This document shows positions 37,606 through 47,174 of a stretch of 64,000 nt of DNA, piece after piece (positions within the stretch are counted from its first letter, which is position 1; each line of letters begins with the position of its first letter). The stretch lies in the NCBI GenBank assembly GCA_018651605.1, contig JABIDS010000014.1:18499-82498 (forward strand). The letters run 5' to 3'. The notes beneath the pieces were generated by a model that was not told where the DNA came from, searched no databases, and worked only from the letters and a program-made list of their open reading frames with translations. Both the position numbers and the translations under genes were made by a program. Origin of the DNA: an archaeon. GTDB taxonomy: Archaea > Nanobdellota > Nanobdellia > Pacearchaeales > GW2011-AR1.

Positions 37606-39867
37606 TTAGTTGTTTTTTAGAACTTCATTTATCAAATGATGAATTTTAGGGATAATTATTTGAGAATCGTAGTTTTTTCTTTGTTTTATTTTTCCATTTT
37701 TAGAAAATTTTTCCATTAATTCTTTGTTCTCAGATAGTTGGATAATGGCATTTGCTAATGATTTTGCATTCATATTTTCTACAACTAATCCGCAACAATT
37801 GTTTACTGCTTCAGGAATTCCTCCCCCATTTTTGAATACTATTGAGGGTTTGCCTAATGCCATAGACTCTAAAACTACTAATGGAAAGGGATCCTCTCTT
37901 GAAGGTAATACGAAAATATCTGTGGCGTTTAGATAGGGGAATGGATTTTCTTTTTCTCCTAAGAATAAAAAACCTTTTTCTCTATTTAGAATAGAGTTGA
38001 TAATTTCTTTATCTCTCTGCATTTCTCCAATCCAAATAATTTTAAAATGATTATGGCCCTTATCTTTTAAAATTTTATGTGTTTCAACAAGAATATCTGT
38101 TCCTTTTCTTTTGCAGGCGGTTCCAACACATGTAATTAAAATTTCATTTGATTTTTTATTTAGTTTTTTATTTATTTCTTCAATAGATTTTTCTTTAGAT
38201 TTTTCTAGAATTTCTTTAGAAGAAATAAAAGCATTGATTAGGGCAATATTTTTTGGAGAGCAGTTTTCTTTTTTAATTAAAAGATTGCGAACTTTTTCTG
38301 ATACTGCAATGAATTTATTAGCAGATTTAGAAAATTTATTTTTATAAATACTATTTTGGATGTAATTAAAACCTTCTTCTAGTTCATGTATATGAAATAT
38401 TACTGGAATTCCTAATTTTCTAGCTTCGATTGCAAAAATGTAAGAGACTATGCAATTAACATAAACTAAATCTGGCTTTTCTTTTAATAAGATTTTTTTA
38501 GAGTGATTTTCTGCAGACTCTGGAATTAAACTTTCTGGAGAGTAGATTATGTTGTTAAATTCTTTAGCAAATTCGTTATGCATAGAACCTTTTTTGAACG
38601 ATACCATCTTAACTTCAAAATAATTTTTTATTTGTTTAGCAACATCAAACACAACTCTTGGTGCACCGGTTCTTGATTCTTCATGATTAATGAATAATAT
38701 TTTTTTAATCTTTCTTTTTGGAGGGATATATTTTATTTTTTTTCGTGGTAATTTTTTTTTGATTATTTTTTCCTTTTTGGAATAAAGGGCTATTTTTTCT
38801 AATAACCCTGGAAAGAAAACAGATAGCGATTTATCTATTTTTCTATTTAATTTCCATGTTAGGCTATTATCTCTATTATTTAAATTAGTTTGAAGTAATG
38901 AATTTTTAGAATTTAAAATAGTATTTTCTTCTGCTTTTTGGACTAATCTATTTTTTAATCTTTTTAGTTCTGTATCAATTTCTTCTATTTTATTTTTTTT
39001 TATCTTAATTTCATATTTGTTATTTTCAATAACTTTTTTAAATTTTTGGATATCTTTATTTTTTTCTATTATTTTCTCATTTTTTTTATAAATTATTTCA
39101 TTAGTTTCTTTTACTATTTTCTTATTCTTCTCTTCTATTTCCCTATTCCTTTCTTCTATCTCTTCTCCGAGTTCAAAAATATAATCTTTATATTCTAAAT
39201 TATGATGTTTTAAATTAGGATCTAAAAAATTTTCTATTTCTTTTTTTATATCCCTATATTGACGTAATGGAATTTTTAATTCTTTTTTGATTAAGGTTAC
39301 AATTTTTTCAGGGTCATTGATAAGTTTATCAAAATCTATTTCAATTTTTCTTTCTTTTGTGTATTTCTTTAAATTTCCATAATATCTCTTAGATAAATTT
39401 AGAGAATCTTTTAAGGAGAGATTATTTCTGACTTTCAATGATTTTGCTATTTCTATGTTTTTTCTGTTCATAACAATTAGGAGTGGACTTATTTTTAATT
39501 CCTTGAAAATCTCTAAGTATAATTGTAAAAGAATAGATATTCTTGGATCTTTAATTGCGAAAATATCTAATTTTCCAAAATCTCTTTTTATGATCTTTTT
39601 TATTTTTTCTTTAAATTCTAGAATGTTTTTATTCTTTATCCAATTTTTTGGAAACTTATTATAATCGTTACATGAAGAATTTAGGGTTTTTAAAATATTT
39701 TCGTTTATATCTACTATTTCTGCATGTTCAAAAAAACCTTTTTCATTATCATTGGTTCGCGGGGATATTAAATTTCCTCCTAAATAAACTCCTGAAATTC
39801 CGAGTATTCCCGTCATTAATGATGTTCCGCTTCTATGCATCCCAAGAACTATTATGCATCTTTTCAT
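37606..39867 (-). CDS. Sulfotransferase-like / coiled-coil / GT4 glycosyltransferase fusion
   Basis: N-term CIIVLGMHRSGTSLMTGILGISGVYLGG; central coiled coil; C-term RTGAPRVVFDVAKQI...VLPSREDPFPLVVLESMALGKPSIV. Confidence 0.88.
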   Translation of the reverse strand: MKRCIIVLGMHRSGTSLMTGILGISGVYLGGNLISPRTNDNEKGFFEHAEIVDINENILKTLNSSCNDYNKFPKNWIKNKNILEFKEKIKKIIKRDFGKLDIFAIKDPRISILLQLYLEIFKELKISPLLIVMNRKNIEIAKSLKVRNNLSLKDSLNLSKRYYGNLKKYTKERKIEIDFDKLINDPEKIVTLIKKELKIPLRQYRDIKKEIENFLDPNLKHHNLEYKDYIFELGEEIEERNREIEEKNKKIVKETNEIIYKKNEKIIEKNKDIQKFKKVIENNKYEIKIKKNKIEEIDTELKRLKNRLVQKAEENTILNSKNSLLQTNLNNRDNSLTWKLNRKIDKSLSVFFPGLLEKIALYSKKEKIIKKKLPRKKIKYIPPKRKIKKILFINHEESRTGAPRVVFDVAKQIKNYFEVKMVSFKKGSMHNEFAKEFNNIIYSPESLIPESAENHSKKILLKEKPDLVYVNCIVSYIFAIEARKLGIPVIFHIHELEEGFNYIQNSIYKNKFSKSANKFIAVSEKVRNLLIKKENCSPKNIALINAFISSKEILEKSKEKSIEEINKKLNKKSNEILITCVGTACKRKGTDILVETHKILKDKGHNHFKIIWIGEMQRDKEIINSILNREKGFLFLGEKENPFPYLNATDIFVLPSREDPFPLVVLESMALGKPSIVFKNGGGIPEAVNNCCGLVVENMNAKSLANAIIQLSENKELMEKFSKNGKIKQRKNYDSQIIIPKIHHLINEVLKNN

Positions 39868-40030
39868 ATTTATTAAAGTTTCTGGATTCTTTAAAAGATT
39901 ATATGTCTTTAGATATATAAGTTAACTTTTTGTTAAAATAAATCTGAGCAAAAAATTAACAATTCCCTTTGTTCGAAGAGTACGCATTTGGTGAAGGGCG
40001 CAGTGGCCATTTTTTTTTGAGAATTAGAGT

Positions 40031-40807
40031 TTATTTAATGGACTTTAATTCTTCTGGAAATAATTTATCTTTTGGGTATAATGAGGATATGTTTCTCATA
40101 GCTTGTCCCTCCATGAAAAAATTAGGATTTATAATCTTAGTGTTTGTGTTAATATTCTCGTTCTTTGTAAATAGAGAAAAAACATCTAGTCCTTGGTTGT
40201 CTTCTTTACCTAGTAAAATAATTTCTTGAACTATGCATTTTAGCCCTACATTATTACAAAATTTTTCAAATAATTCTGCAGTCATACTTGCGGATCTTGC
40301 ATGAGGATTTGCAAATCCTTTGTCTTCCTGAGCATGAGTTCCATAATTAGAATGGTGTATGAAACCGACTCCTCCTTCCTTTAGAACTCTTGCAGATTCT
40401 TTAATGTAGGATTCTAATACATCTTTTTCAGCATGAACTAAAGAATCCCAACTTATTAGGAAATCTACGGAATTATTTTCAATGTCTTTTAGAGTTTTTC
40501 CATCATTTTGGAAATAATGTATATTTGAATTTGAATTGAATCTTTTTTTGCAGAAATCTATGCAATTTTTATTTAAGTCGACAATACTTAATTTTTCGCA
40601 AAAAGGAATTAAATACTGGGTTACTCTTCCATAGCCTGGAGCTATTTCTAATATATGTTTTGTTGGAAGAAGGTCGGAGATTCTTGGTAGAATTGTTCCT
40701 AACCACATATATTTGCTGTTTCCCCAAGGCTGAGACCATTCTTCGCCTTTTTTTGACCAATCATATTCTTCTCCCCATACTATTTTGTTTTTTTCTAATG
40801 ATGGCAT
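40031..40807 (-). CDS. SAM-dependent methyltransferase
   Basis: HILEIAPGYGRVTQYLIPFCEKLSIVDLNKNCIDFCKKRF...NSVDFLISWDSLVH. Confidence 0.88.
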   Translation of the reverse strand: MPSLEKNKIVWGEEYDWSKKGEEWSQPWGNSKYMWLGTILPRISDLLPTKHILEIAPGYGRVTQYLIPFCEKLSIVDLNKNCIDFCKKRFNSNSNIHYFQNDGKTLKDIENNSVDFLISWDSLVHAEKDVLESYIKESARVLKEGGVGFIHHSNYGTHAQEDKGFANPHARSASMTAELFEKFCNNVGLKCIVQEIILLGKEDNQGLDVFSLFTKNENINTNTKIINPNFFMEGQAMRNISSLYPKDKLFPEELKSIK

Positions 40808-40902
40808 ATCTTTTGAAAAAAGAATGAGTATATAAATTTAAGTGTAATTAGTTGTTTTGATTTTTTGAAAACTTATAAAAACCTATTTAATTTATTATTT
40901 TT

Positions 40903-42336
40903 ATGAAACTCCAAAAAAGTCAGGTTGTTTATTTGGTTTTGGTTTGTGTTTTGACATTTGTCTTAATTTTTACTCCTCATTATGGTAATCGTTTTCCCAT
41001 TCATATAGATGAGTGGCATCATATTAGTGAAGCGATTAAATTATTTGATGGGTCTTTTATTATTTCTCATTTTGGAGTTGAAATGGGGTTTCATTTTTTT
41101 TTGAGTTTTCTTAGTAATTTTTTTAATTTGGTTAGTGTGTATCAGTTTTTACCTGCTCTTTGGGCCATTGTTTCTGGGTTGGTTTTGTTTTTTGTTGTTC
41201 GGGCTAAAGTTGGTTCATCTCGAGATGGTTTTTTGATTGCTATTTTTTCTATGATTTTTTTTGCTTCAATAAAATCTAATACAAATATAACTGGGTTGTG
41301 GTTTTTTACTCCCTTGACTTTTGCTATACCGTTTATTTATCTTTATATTTATTTTTTTACTAAGGGGTTTGAAGAGAGAAAGGTGGGATATGTTTTAGTT
41401 AGTCTTGGGATAATGTTATTTTTGATTCCTGTTCATTCTATTTCATTTTTGTTTTCAATTCCTTTTCTTTTAGTTTATTCTTATTTTCATAGGGATTTTG
41501 TTTTGAAGAATTATAAGTTTTTTCTTGTTTTTTTAATTGTTCCTTTGGTAGGGATTATTTTTTATAGTTATGTTAGAGATTTATCGATTTTGAATGGATT
41601 GAAGGAGTTGTTGGTTCAGTTGCAGTTCCGAAGAGGGTGGGGAGTCTTAGAAAGAAATAATTCTCCTTTTGAGATTTATAGTTTGATTGGTTATGTTTTT
41701 GCTTTGATAGGTAGTTTTGTAATTTTGTCTAAGCCCAAGTTAAGAAAAAGATATTTTATATTTCCGTTATGGACATTATCTGTTTTAATTTATTTAATTA
41801 TTTTTAAGATTAGTGGAATTTCTTTTTTATCTCCTTATCAAAGAAATATTTATTATTTTGCTATTTCTTTGCCTGTCTTGAGTGGGTTTGGTTTTGTTGC
41901 AGTGTTGAATACTTTGAAAGGTTTTTTTGAGGGTAGGAAGTTTTTTCGAGGGTTATTTATTGTGATTGTTTTGTTTTTTGTTTTTGTTAGTTATTTTGAT
42001 ATTCCTAAAAATACTCGATTGTATCAGGTTGTTGATGAAGATGGTTATGATGCTTTGAAATTTTTGTCTTCTGTTGAGGTTAAGGATGGAGAGAGAGTGA
42101 TGGCGCCGGTTTTTATTTCTACTGCAATGTTTTCGGTTAGTAGTCATGAGCCAGTTGGAACTATTTTCTTTTATGGTAATAGGGGAGATGTTGAGAGTTT
42201 TTTTAAGGGGGATTGTTCTACTCGTGAAGGTTTGATTGATAAACATAGGGTTAGATATGTTTTGAGTGAGAAGGAATTGGAGTGTGGTTGGGTGGAGATT
42301 TATGGTGATAAGGGTTGGTTTGTTTATGGGGTTTGA
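40903..42336 (+). CDS. Polytopic membrane protein, possible GT-C type glycosyltransferase
   Basis: Multiple TMs; HIDEWHHISEAIKLF near the N-terminus. Confidence 0.65.
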   Translation: MKLQKSQVVYLVLVCVLTFVLIFTPHYGNRFPIHIDEWHHISEAIKLFDGSFIISHFGVEMGFHFFLSFLSNFFNLVSVYQFLPALWAIVSGLVLFFVVRAKVGSSRDGFLIAIFSMIFFASIKSNTNITGLWFFTPLTFAIPFIYLYIYFFTKGFEERKVGYVLVSLGIMLFLIPVHSISFLFSIPFLLVYSYFHRDFVLKNYKFFLVFLIVPLVGIIFYSYVRDLSILNGLKELLVQLQFRRGWGVLERNNSPFEIYSLIGYVFALIGSFVILSKPKLRKRYFIFPLWTLSVLIYLIIFKISGISFLSPYQRNIYYFAISLPVLSGFGFVAVLNTLKGFFEGRKFFRGLFIVIVLFFVFVSYFDIPKNTRLYQVVDEDGYDALKFLSSVEVKDGERVMAPVFISTAMFSVSSHEPVGTIFFYGNRGDVESFFKGDCSTREGLIDKHRVRYVLSEKELECGWVEIYGDKGWFVYGV

Positions 42337-42356
42337 ATTTCTATTTTCCACCCCCT

Positions 42357-42415
42357 GCGAAAATCCGTGCTTCGCACTTTCCCATTTTCGCCCCTTGTAT
42401 ATTGAAATCTTGTAA
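42357..42415 (+). repeat. Family A element, variant hairpin plus conserved tail
   Basis: GCGAAAAT/ATTTTCGC enclosing GTGC-TTC-GCAC; TGTATATTGAAATCTTGTAA at 42396-42415. Confidence 0.7.
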
Positions 42416-42460
42416 GAATTAGATTTTAGGTAGATGATTTTTTTATTAAGATGAGGAGAA

Positions 42461-42727
42461 TTATTTTTTGGTTTCTTTTGTTTCTGATTTTTTAGTTTCA
42501 GTTGGTTTTACCTCTACAGGTGTTTCTTTTATTTCTTTAGCATGGGTTGTTGGTTTTTTTGTTTTCTTTTCTCGTTTAACCCAATTAACTTTTTTTGGGT
42601 CTCGTTTTAAATCAAGGTTTCTTCTACATTTACTTGAACAGAAATGTAGAGATTTTCCTTCAAATGTGAATACTGTTAATCCTCTTGGATTTTCAAAGTT
42701 TTTTTTACAGAATGAACATGTTGGCAT
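42461..42727 (-). CDS. rpl24e: Ribosomal protein L24e
   Basis: TCSFCKKNFENPRGLTVFTFEGKSLHFCSSKCRRNLDLKRDPKKVNWVK. Confidence 0.94.
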   Translation of the reverse strand: MPTCSFCKKNFENPRGLTVFTFEGKSLHFCSSKCRRNLDLKRDPKKVNWVKREKKTKKPTTHAKEIKETPVEVKPTETKKSETKETKK

Positions 42728-42744
42728 TTTAGATTGTTTGGAGT

Positions 42745-43038
42745 TTAAGCAGCTCCCTTAGAATATTTAGATTTGATTCTTCTTGCTTCAATTTGAGTTT
42801 CTCTTAGAATTAGGATGTCTTTGGGTCTTACTGGTCCTTTTACGTTTCTTCTCATAACTTTTCCTTTGTCAAAACCTTGAAGGATTCTACATTTGACTTG
42901 TGTGACTTCTCCTTTTGCACCGGTTCTTCCTACTATGTTTTCAACAACTGCAGGTACTGCTGTTTTTGTTAATAGAGCTTCAGCTCCTTTTGCAGTACTT
43001 CCTTGTCCTTCTTTAACTTTTTGTGTTTTACTTCCCAT
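42745..43038 (-). CDS. rps28e: Ribosomal protein S28e
   Basis: [62 protein letters not shown]. Confidence 0.92.
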   Translation of the reverse strand: MGSKTQKVKEGQGSTAKGAEALLTKTAVPAVVENIVGRTGAKGEVTQVKCRILQGFDKGKVMRRNVKGPVRPKDILILRETQIEARRIKSKYSKGAA

Positions 43039-43070
43039 GTTATCTATTTATTAAAATTAATCTAGTTAAT

Positions 43071-43388
43071 TTAATTTTTTTGATTTTTAATAAAACCTTC
43101 AAGTTCTTTTTCTGTTTCGCCTGCGTCAATTATACAAGCAGATGCACAAGGGACGTTAAGTCCAACAGCAATTCCTAGTTTTTCTTTCTTGTCTGCTTCT
43201 ATGCATGGAATGTTTTTTTCCTTGCATAAAATTGGCAAGTGCTGAATAACTTCTTTAGGTTCTACGTCAGCACCGTAAGCAACTAACTTAGCAGTGCCTC
43301 GCTCGATTGCTTTGGTAACTTCGTTTGTACCTTTTTCAACTTTTCCAGTCTTTCTTGCTTTTTCTATTATTTCGTATACAGAAACCAT
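43071..43388 (-). CDS. rpl7ae: Ribosomal protein L7Ae
   Basis: KARKTGKVEKGTNEVTKAIERGTAKLVAYGADVEPKEVIQHLPILCKEKNIPCIEADKKEKLG. Confidence 0.95.
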   Translation of the reverse strand: MVSVYEIIEKARKTGKVEKGTNEVTKAIERGTAKLVAYGADVEPKEVIQHLPILCKEKNIPCIEADKKEKLGIAVGLNVPCASACIIDAGETEKELEGFIKNQKN

Positions 43389-43485
43389 TTGTAACCTCCT
43401 AAAGTCATTGGTTTATAATTAAATTATAAAAGTTGGGTTTATAAAGTTTTACTTTGTAAAAATTTGAAATAAAAAATGAAATGAA

Positions 43486-43734
43486 TTAAAGTAGTTTGTT
43501 GTATATCCAGGCGAATACGAAAGTTCCTATGAACATGTCGATGAATCCGTAAATTGCCCCTAGAAGAACTCCTAGCCATGATACTGAGTATCCTAGGCTT
43601 CCGTAGATGCCAGAGATTAGGCTTGTGCATTCAGGGCAATAGTTGAATATTCCTGCGATTGTTATTAGGGCTACGCATAGGGCTGTTGTTATTCCTCCTG
43701 CAAGTCCGAATTTTAATGTGTTTAGTTTTGTCAT
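43486..43734 (-). CDS. Small membrane protein
   Basis: 82-aa hydrophobic ORF. Confidence 0.6.
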   Translation of the reverse strand: MTKLNTLKFGLAGGITTALCVALITIAGIFNYCPECTSLISGIYGSLGYSVSWLGVLLGAIYGFIDMFIGTFVFAWIYNKLL

Positions 43735-43815
43735 TTTTACCTCCTTTGTTGGTGTTGGTAGGGGGAGGGAGTTAATAAATTTTTTGATTGATGAGAGTTT
43801 ATTAAAAGTAAGTTA

Positions 43816-43899
43816 TGCGGGGAAGAAGATTTGAACTCCTGTAGGCACTAAGCCACTAGGACCTAAACCTAGCCCGTTTGACCGCTCCGGCATCCCCGC
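43816..43899 (-). tRNA. tRNA-Leu (anticodon UAG)
   Basis: Acceptor GCGGGGA/TCCCCGC, long variable arm, anticodon loop TTTAGGT, T loop GTTCAAATC. Confidence 0.93.
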
Positions 43900-43994
43900 A
43901 TGAAAATAGGTGTTTTTTTAGGTATAAAAAAGTATTGATGGGTTAATATTGTCATTATAGTAATCTTTTTAAACTCACGATTATCCAATTTGAG

Positions 43995-44630
43995 ATGATA
44001 AAATCAAGAGAATATGCACTTGAAAGATTAGATGAATGGTATGCAGATAGGTTTAGAAACCATTATACTGATGATGTTGCAATTGAAATGATGGGCCATG
44101 TTGTTGCCTCTGCGAAAAAAATAAATGATGAAGGATTAGAATCAGTTTTGCATTCAGTTTTAAATGGGTTTTCTAGAGAAGAACAGATTAAAGATGCTGA
44201 AAGATATTTTAGTCAAACCTATGCAACTATGGAAGCAATGGTAGAAGGAATGTCAATTGGAGAATTTAACCTTAAGGAAGTTCCTCCTGGAGTTAAAGAA
44301 GAATATTTTGATCCGGTGTTGAGGCAATATGAAAAATTACAAAGATTTGTTGAACAAGTAAGAAAAATCTCTGATCAAGATTTAAGTATGGAAATAACAG
44401 AAGATGATATTAATCAAACATTTATGGATGTAATGGGAGGTCATGAAGGATTTTCAGAATTTTCTCAAACCTATATAGAATCTTTTCCAATTCTTTTTGA
44501 TTTGTTGACTGCTAATGGTAGTATGCCAAGAAAATTGTCTGATTTAGCTATGACTTTATTAAATATCACAAAAGAAAAAATTCCTTATATGACTGAGGCA
44601 GTTTTTGGAGATTTAAAAAGAAGTGCTTAA
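43995..44630 (+). CDS. Hypothetical protein
   Basis: 211-aa ORF. Confidence 0.65.
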   Translation: MIKSREYALERLDEWYADRFRNHYTDDVAIEMMGHVVASAKKINDEGLESVLHSVLNGFSREEQIKDAERYFSQTYATMEAMVEGMSIGEFNLKEVPPGVKEEYFDPVLRQYEKLQRFVEQVRKISDQDLSMEITEDDINQTFMDVMGGHEGFSEFSQTYIESFPILFDLLTANGSMPRKLSDLAMTLLNITKEKIPYMTEAVFGDLKRSA

Positions 44631-45565
44631 TTATCTTTCTTTTTCTTTGCTTTTGTTTCAGCTTCTTTGACTCTTAGTTTTTCTTCGAGTCCTAGTTTGT
44701 CTAGTAATTCTTTGTATCTGTTTCTGATTGTGACTTCTGTGATTCCTGCGACATCTGCGACTTCTCTTTGGGTTTTCTTTTCATTGTTTAATAGGGCTGC
44801 TACATATAATCCTGCTGCTGCGATTCCTGCTGGACCTCTTCCAGATGTTAGTTCGCTTCCTTCTGCTTTTTTTAGGATTTTTAGGGCTTCGTTTTGTGTT
44901 TTAGGTGATAATTTTAGAACGCTTGCGAATCTGTGGATGTAATCTTTTGGTGATGATGGAGTAACTTTGATTCCTAGCTTTCTTATTATGAATCTGTATG
45001 TTCTTCCTATTTCTTTTCTTTCTACATCTGATGCTGATGAGATTTCATCTAGGGTTCTTGGGATGTCGTAGCTTCGGCATGCTGCGTAGATACATGCTGC
45101 GATTACTGATTCCATGCTTCTTCCTCTAACTAGTCCTCTTTGTAATACAAATTGATAGATTATTGATGCTTCGTCTTTTACGACTTCTGGTAGGTTTAAG
45201 AATGATGCGACTCTTCGAAGTTCTGTCATTGCAAGTCTTAGGTTTCTTTCAATAGATGTAGAAACTCTTTCTTGCCATTTTTTTAGTCTTAAGAATTTTC
45301 TTGTTGAGCCTGCGTCTAGTTTGTAGATATCTGAGATTTCTCCTACGTTTGTAGTTAATCCTTTGTCGAATTTTTGCATAGATAATGGTGCTCCGCCTCG
45401 TCCCTTTTTTCCTCCAGAATCAAAACTTCCTTGTAGTTCTTGGGAAGTGTCTATCATTTTTTCTTCAACAACTGTTCCGCAATCACTACAGAATACTTCT
45501 CCTCGTTGGTCGTCCCAGTTTAGATTTATACTACTGCACTCAGGACATCTTTTAACATTAGACAT
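44627..45565 (-). CDS. tfb: Transcription initiation factor B (TFB)
   Basis: CPECSSINLNWDDQRGEVFCSDCGTVVEE zinc ribbon; two cyclin-like repeats. Confidence 0.97.
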   Translation of the reverse strand: MSNVKRCPECSSINLNWDDQRGEVFCSDCGTVVEEKMIDTSQELQGSFDSGGKKGRGGAPLSMQKFDKGLTTNVGEISDIYKLDAGSTRKFLRLKKWQERVSTSIERNLRLAMTELRRVASFLNLPEVVKDEASIIYQFVLQRGLVRGRSMESVIAACIYAACRSYDIPRTLDEISSASDVERKEIGRTYRFIIRKLGIKVTPSSPKDYIHRFASVLKLSPKTQNEALKILKKAEGSELTSGRGPAGIAAAGLYVAALLNNEKKTQREVADVAGITEVTIRNRYKELLDKLGLEEKLRVKEAETKAKKKKDN

Positions 45566-45611
45566 TTTGTATAGTAAAACTTATAAATAGAATGGGGTGG
45601 TTTTGATTTAT

Positions 45612-45758
45612 AAAGGTTTCGTTTGACGAAACCTTTAATCCTTCAACTTTCTTTGTGAAAGATTGAAGTTATAAAGGTTTTGGTTTTGATTTTTACGACG
45701 ACACTTTCGCGTCCGACTTCGTCAGGGCGCTTCGTTGAGGTATATTGAAATCCTGTAA
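45612..45758 (+). repeat. Composite family A element: three hairpins plus tail
   Basis: AAAGGTTTCGT-TTG-ACGAAACCTTT (45612-45636); CTTCAA-CTTTC-TTTGT-GAAAG-A-TTGAAG (45641-45668); GCGTCC-GAC-TTC-GTC-A-GGGCGC (45709-45730); GTATATTGAAATCCTGTAA to 45758. Confidence 0.75.
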
Positions 45759-45806
45759 TTTTAGAAGATTAAATTCTTTCTCATCGGAATGAATAGTTCA
45801 TTTTAT

Positions 45807-46106
45807 TTATCTATTCATGCATCTTTCCTTAGCAGAAATACCTTTATTCCTTTCATCTACTAAGTCAGGAAAATTTTCCGCTAGAGTATCTAATGTTAGA
45901 GGTGCTAATGAACATACTCCTTTTTCATTAGCTTCCTTGACTTCTTCTGGGCCAAAGTTATAAATACAAGAATCATATCCTTTTTCTCTTACAGGGCAAT
46001 CTTCTTTATGTAGGGGTTTTCCACCACCAAAGAAATTAGCGTTACAACTATTACATGTCCAGTATCCATAAGGTACATCCTGTTTTGGGTCAAAATTAAA
46101 TTCCAT
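45807..46106 (-). CDS. Hypothetical small Cys-containing protein
   Basis: 99-aa ORF; YWTCNSCNANFFGGGKPLHKEDCPV. Confidence 0.55.
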   Translation of the reverse strand: MEFNFDPKQDVPYGYWTCNSCNANFFGGGKPLHKEDCPVREKGYDSCIYNFGPEEVKEANEKGVCSLAPLTLDTLAENFPDLVDERNKGISAKERCMNR

Positions 46107-46147
46107 CTTAGAAATAATTTATTTGAAGACTTTATAAAGCCTTCGTT

Positions 46148-46546
46148 TTATCTTACTTTTATTTCTTCATGCCCGTAAGTAATGTTTCTTACTTTGGTTT
46201 TATCATCTCTTTTGATTTCTATTCTGTCTAGAGGTCCTTGGATTATGACTTTTTCTTGATAAGGGATTTGTTCTTTTGAGATTTGAGTTTGCCATTGTTT
46301 TGTTGGTGTGTTGTTGTCTTCTGTAAATAATTGAAATCTGTAATCTCCTTTATCGCTGATGTGTAGGTGGAGTTCTGTTTGAGCTACGTTTTCTGCACAT
46401 GTTGGTGTTTGATTATATGTTGTTTTTCTGTCGATCTGGACATCTCCATTAAAGAAATTATAATCTGCGTGTTGTTTTTGGTGTATTGCGCATCCTGCTA
46501 AACTTAATGTTATGATTCCTAATGTTGAGAGTAAAGTTTTTTTCAT
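46148..46546 (-). CDS. Putative lipoprotein
   Basis: MKKTLLSTLGIITLSLAGCAIHQ: signal peptide with lipobox-like LAGC. Confidence 0.65.
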   Translation of the reverse strand: MKKTLLSTLGIITLSLAGCAIHQKQHADYNFFNGDVQIDRKTTYNQTPTCAENVAQTELHLHISDKGDYRFQLFTEDNNTPTKQWQTQISKEQIPYQEKVIIQGPLDRIEIKRDDKTKVRNITYGHEEIKVR

Positions 46547-46558
46547 TTTATTTTAGAA

Positions 46559-46924
46559 TTAATTTATTAAAACTGCTTGAACCATTCCTTCTTGAGAAGG
46601 TCTGTTTGTTATTTTTGCTTTTCCGAGTTCTGTTTCGATTATTGCAGATTTTACTAAGATGTTTTGTCTTGCTAAGAAACGATTTGCTGGTGTTTCTAGA
46701 ACGTTTGAGATTTTGACTTTTTTGGTTTTTTTGGTTTTTGAGTCTGTTATGTTTGCAGTATCTGAAGCTAGTAAGACTTTTCTTTCTTTTCCGCCTCGGT
46801 TTCTCATTGTTTTTTGTTTTGTTTCACTAAGTTTGACTTTTCTAGTGTCTCCTCTAAGGGCGTGTTTTTTCTTTTTCCGAAACTTGTGGTATTTTCCACC
46901 TGTTACTTTTCTTCCTTTAACCAT
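46559..46924 (-). CDS. rps8e: Ribosomal protein S8e
   Basis: KGRKVTGGKYHKFRKKKKHALRGDTRKVKL...RGGKERKVLLASDTANI. Confidence 0.93.
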   Translation of the reverse strand: MVKGRKVTGGKYHKFRKKKKHALRGDTRKVKLSETKQKTMRNRGGKERKVLLASDTANITDSKTKKTKKVKISNVLETPANRFLARQNILVKSAIIETELGKAKITNRPSQEGMVQAVLIN

Positions 46925-47004
46925 AGTTGAAGTGGGTGAGAATTGTTTTTAAAGCTTTCTATGGGAGATGGTTCGCTTTCGCTCACTTATTTTATGTCGC
47001 TCTC

Positions 47005-47055
47005 GCACCTGACTTCGTCAAGGTGCTTCGCTATTGAATATTGAAATCTTGTAAA
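47005..47055 (+). repeat. Family A bulged-A hairpin plus tail
   Basis: GCACCT-GAC-TTC-GTC-A-AGGTGC (47005-47026); AATATTGAAATCTTGTAA downstream. Confidence 0.75.
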
Positions 47056-47174
47056 ATTTATTTTTTGTAGAGGAGTTTTTCTTATTGGTTGTTAGGTTTT
47101 TGTTTTGTAAATTATTAGTTTTATGAATACTCTAACATCCAAACATTTTTAAACTTGGTTTATGAGAATATTTT

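Noticed and set aside
39969-40229. Plus-strand 86-aa ORF
   Set aside because: Largely overlaps the clearly recognised methyltransferase gene on the minus strand.
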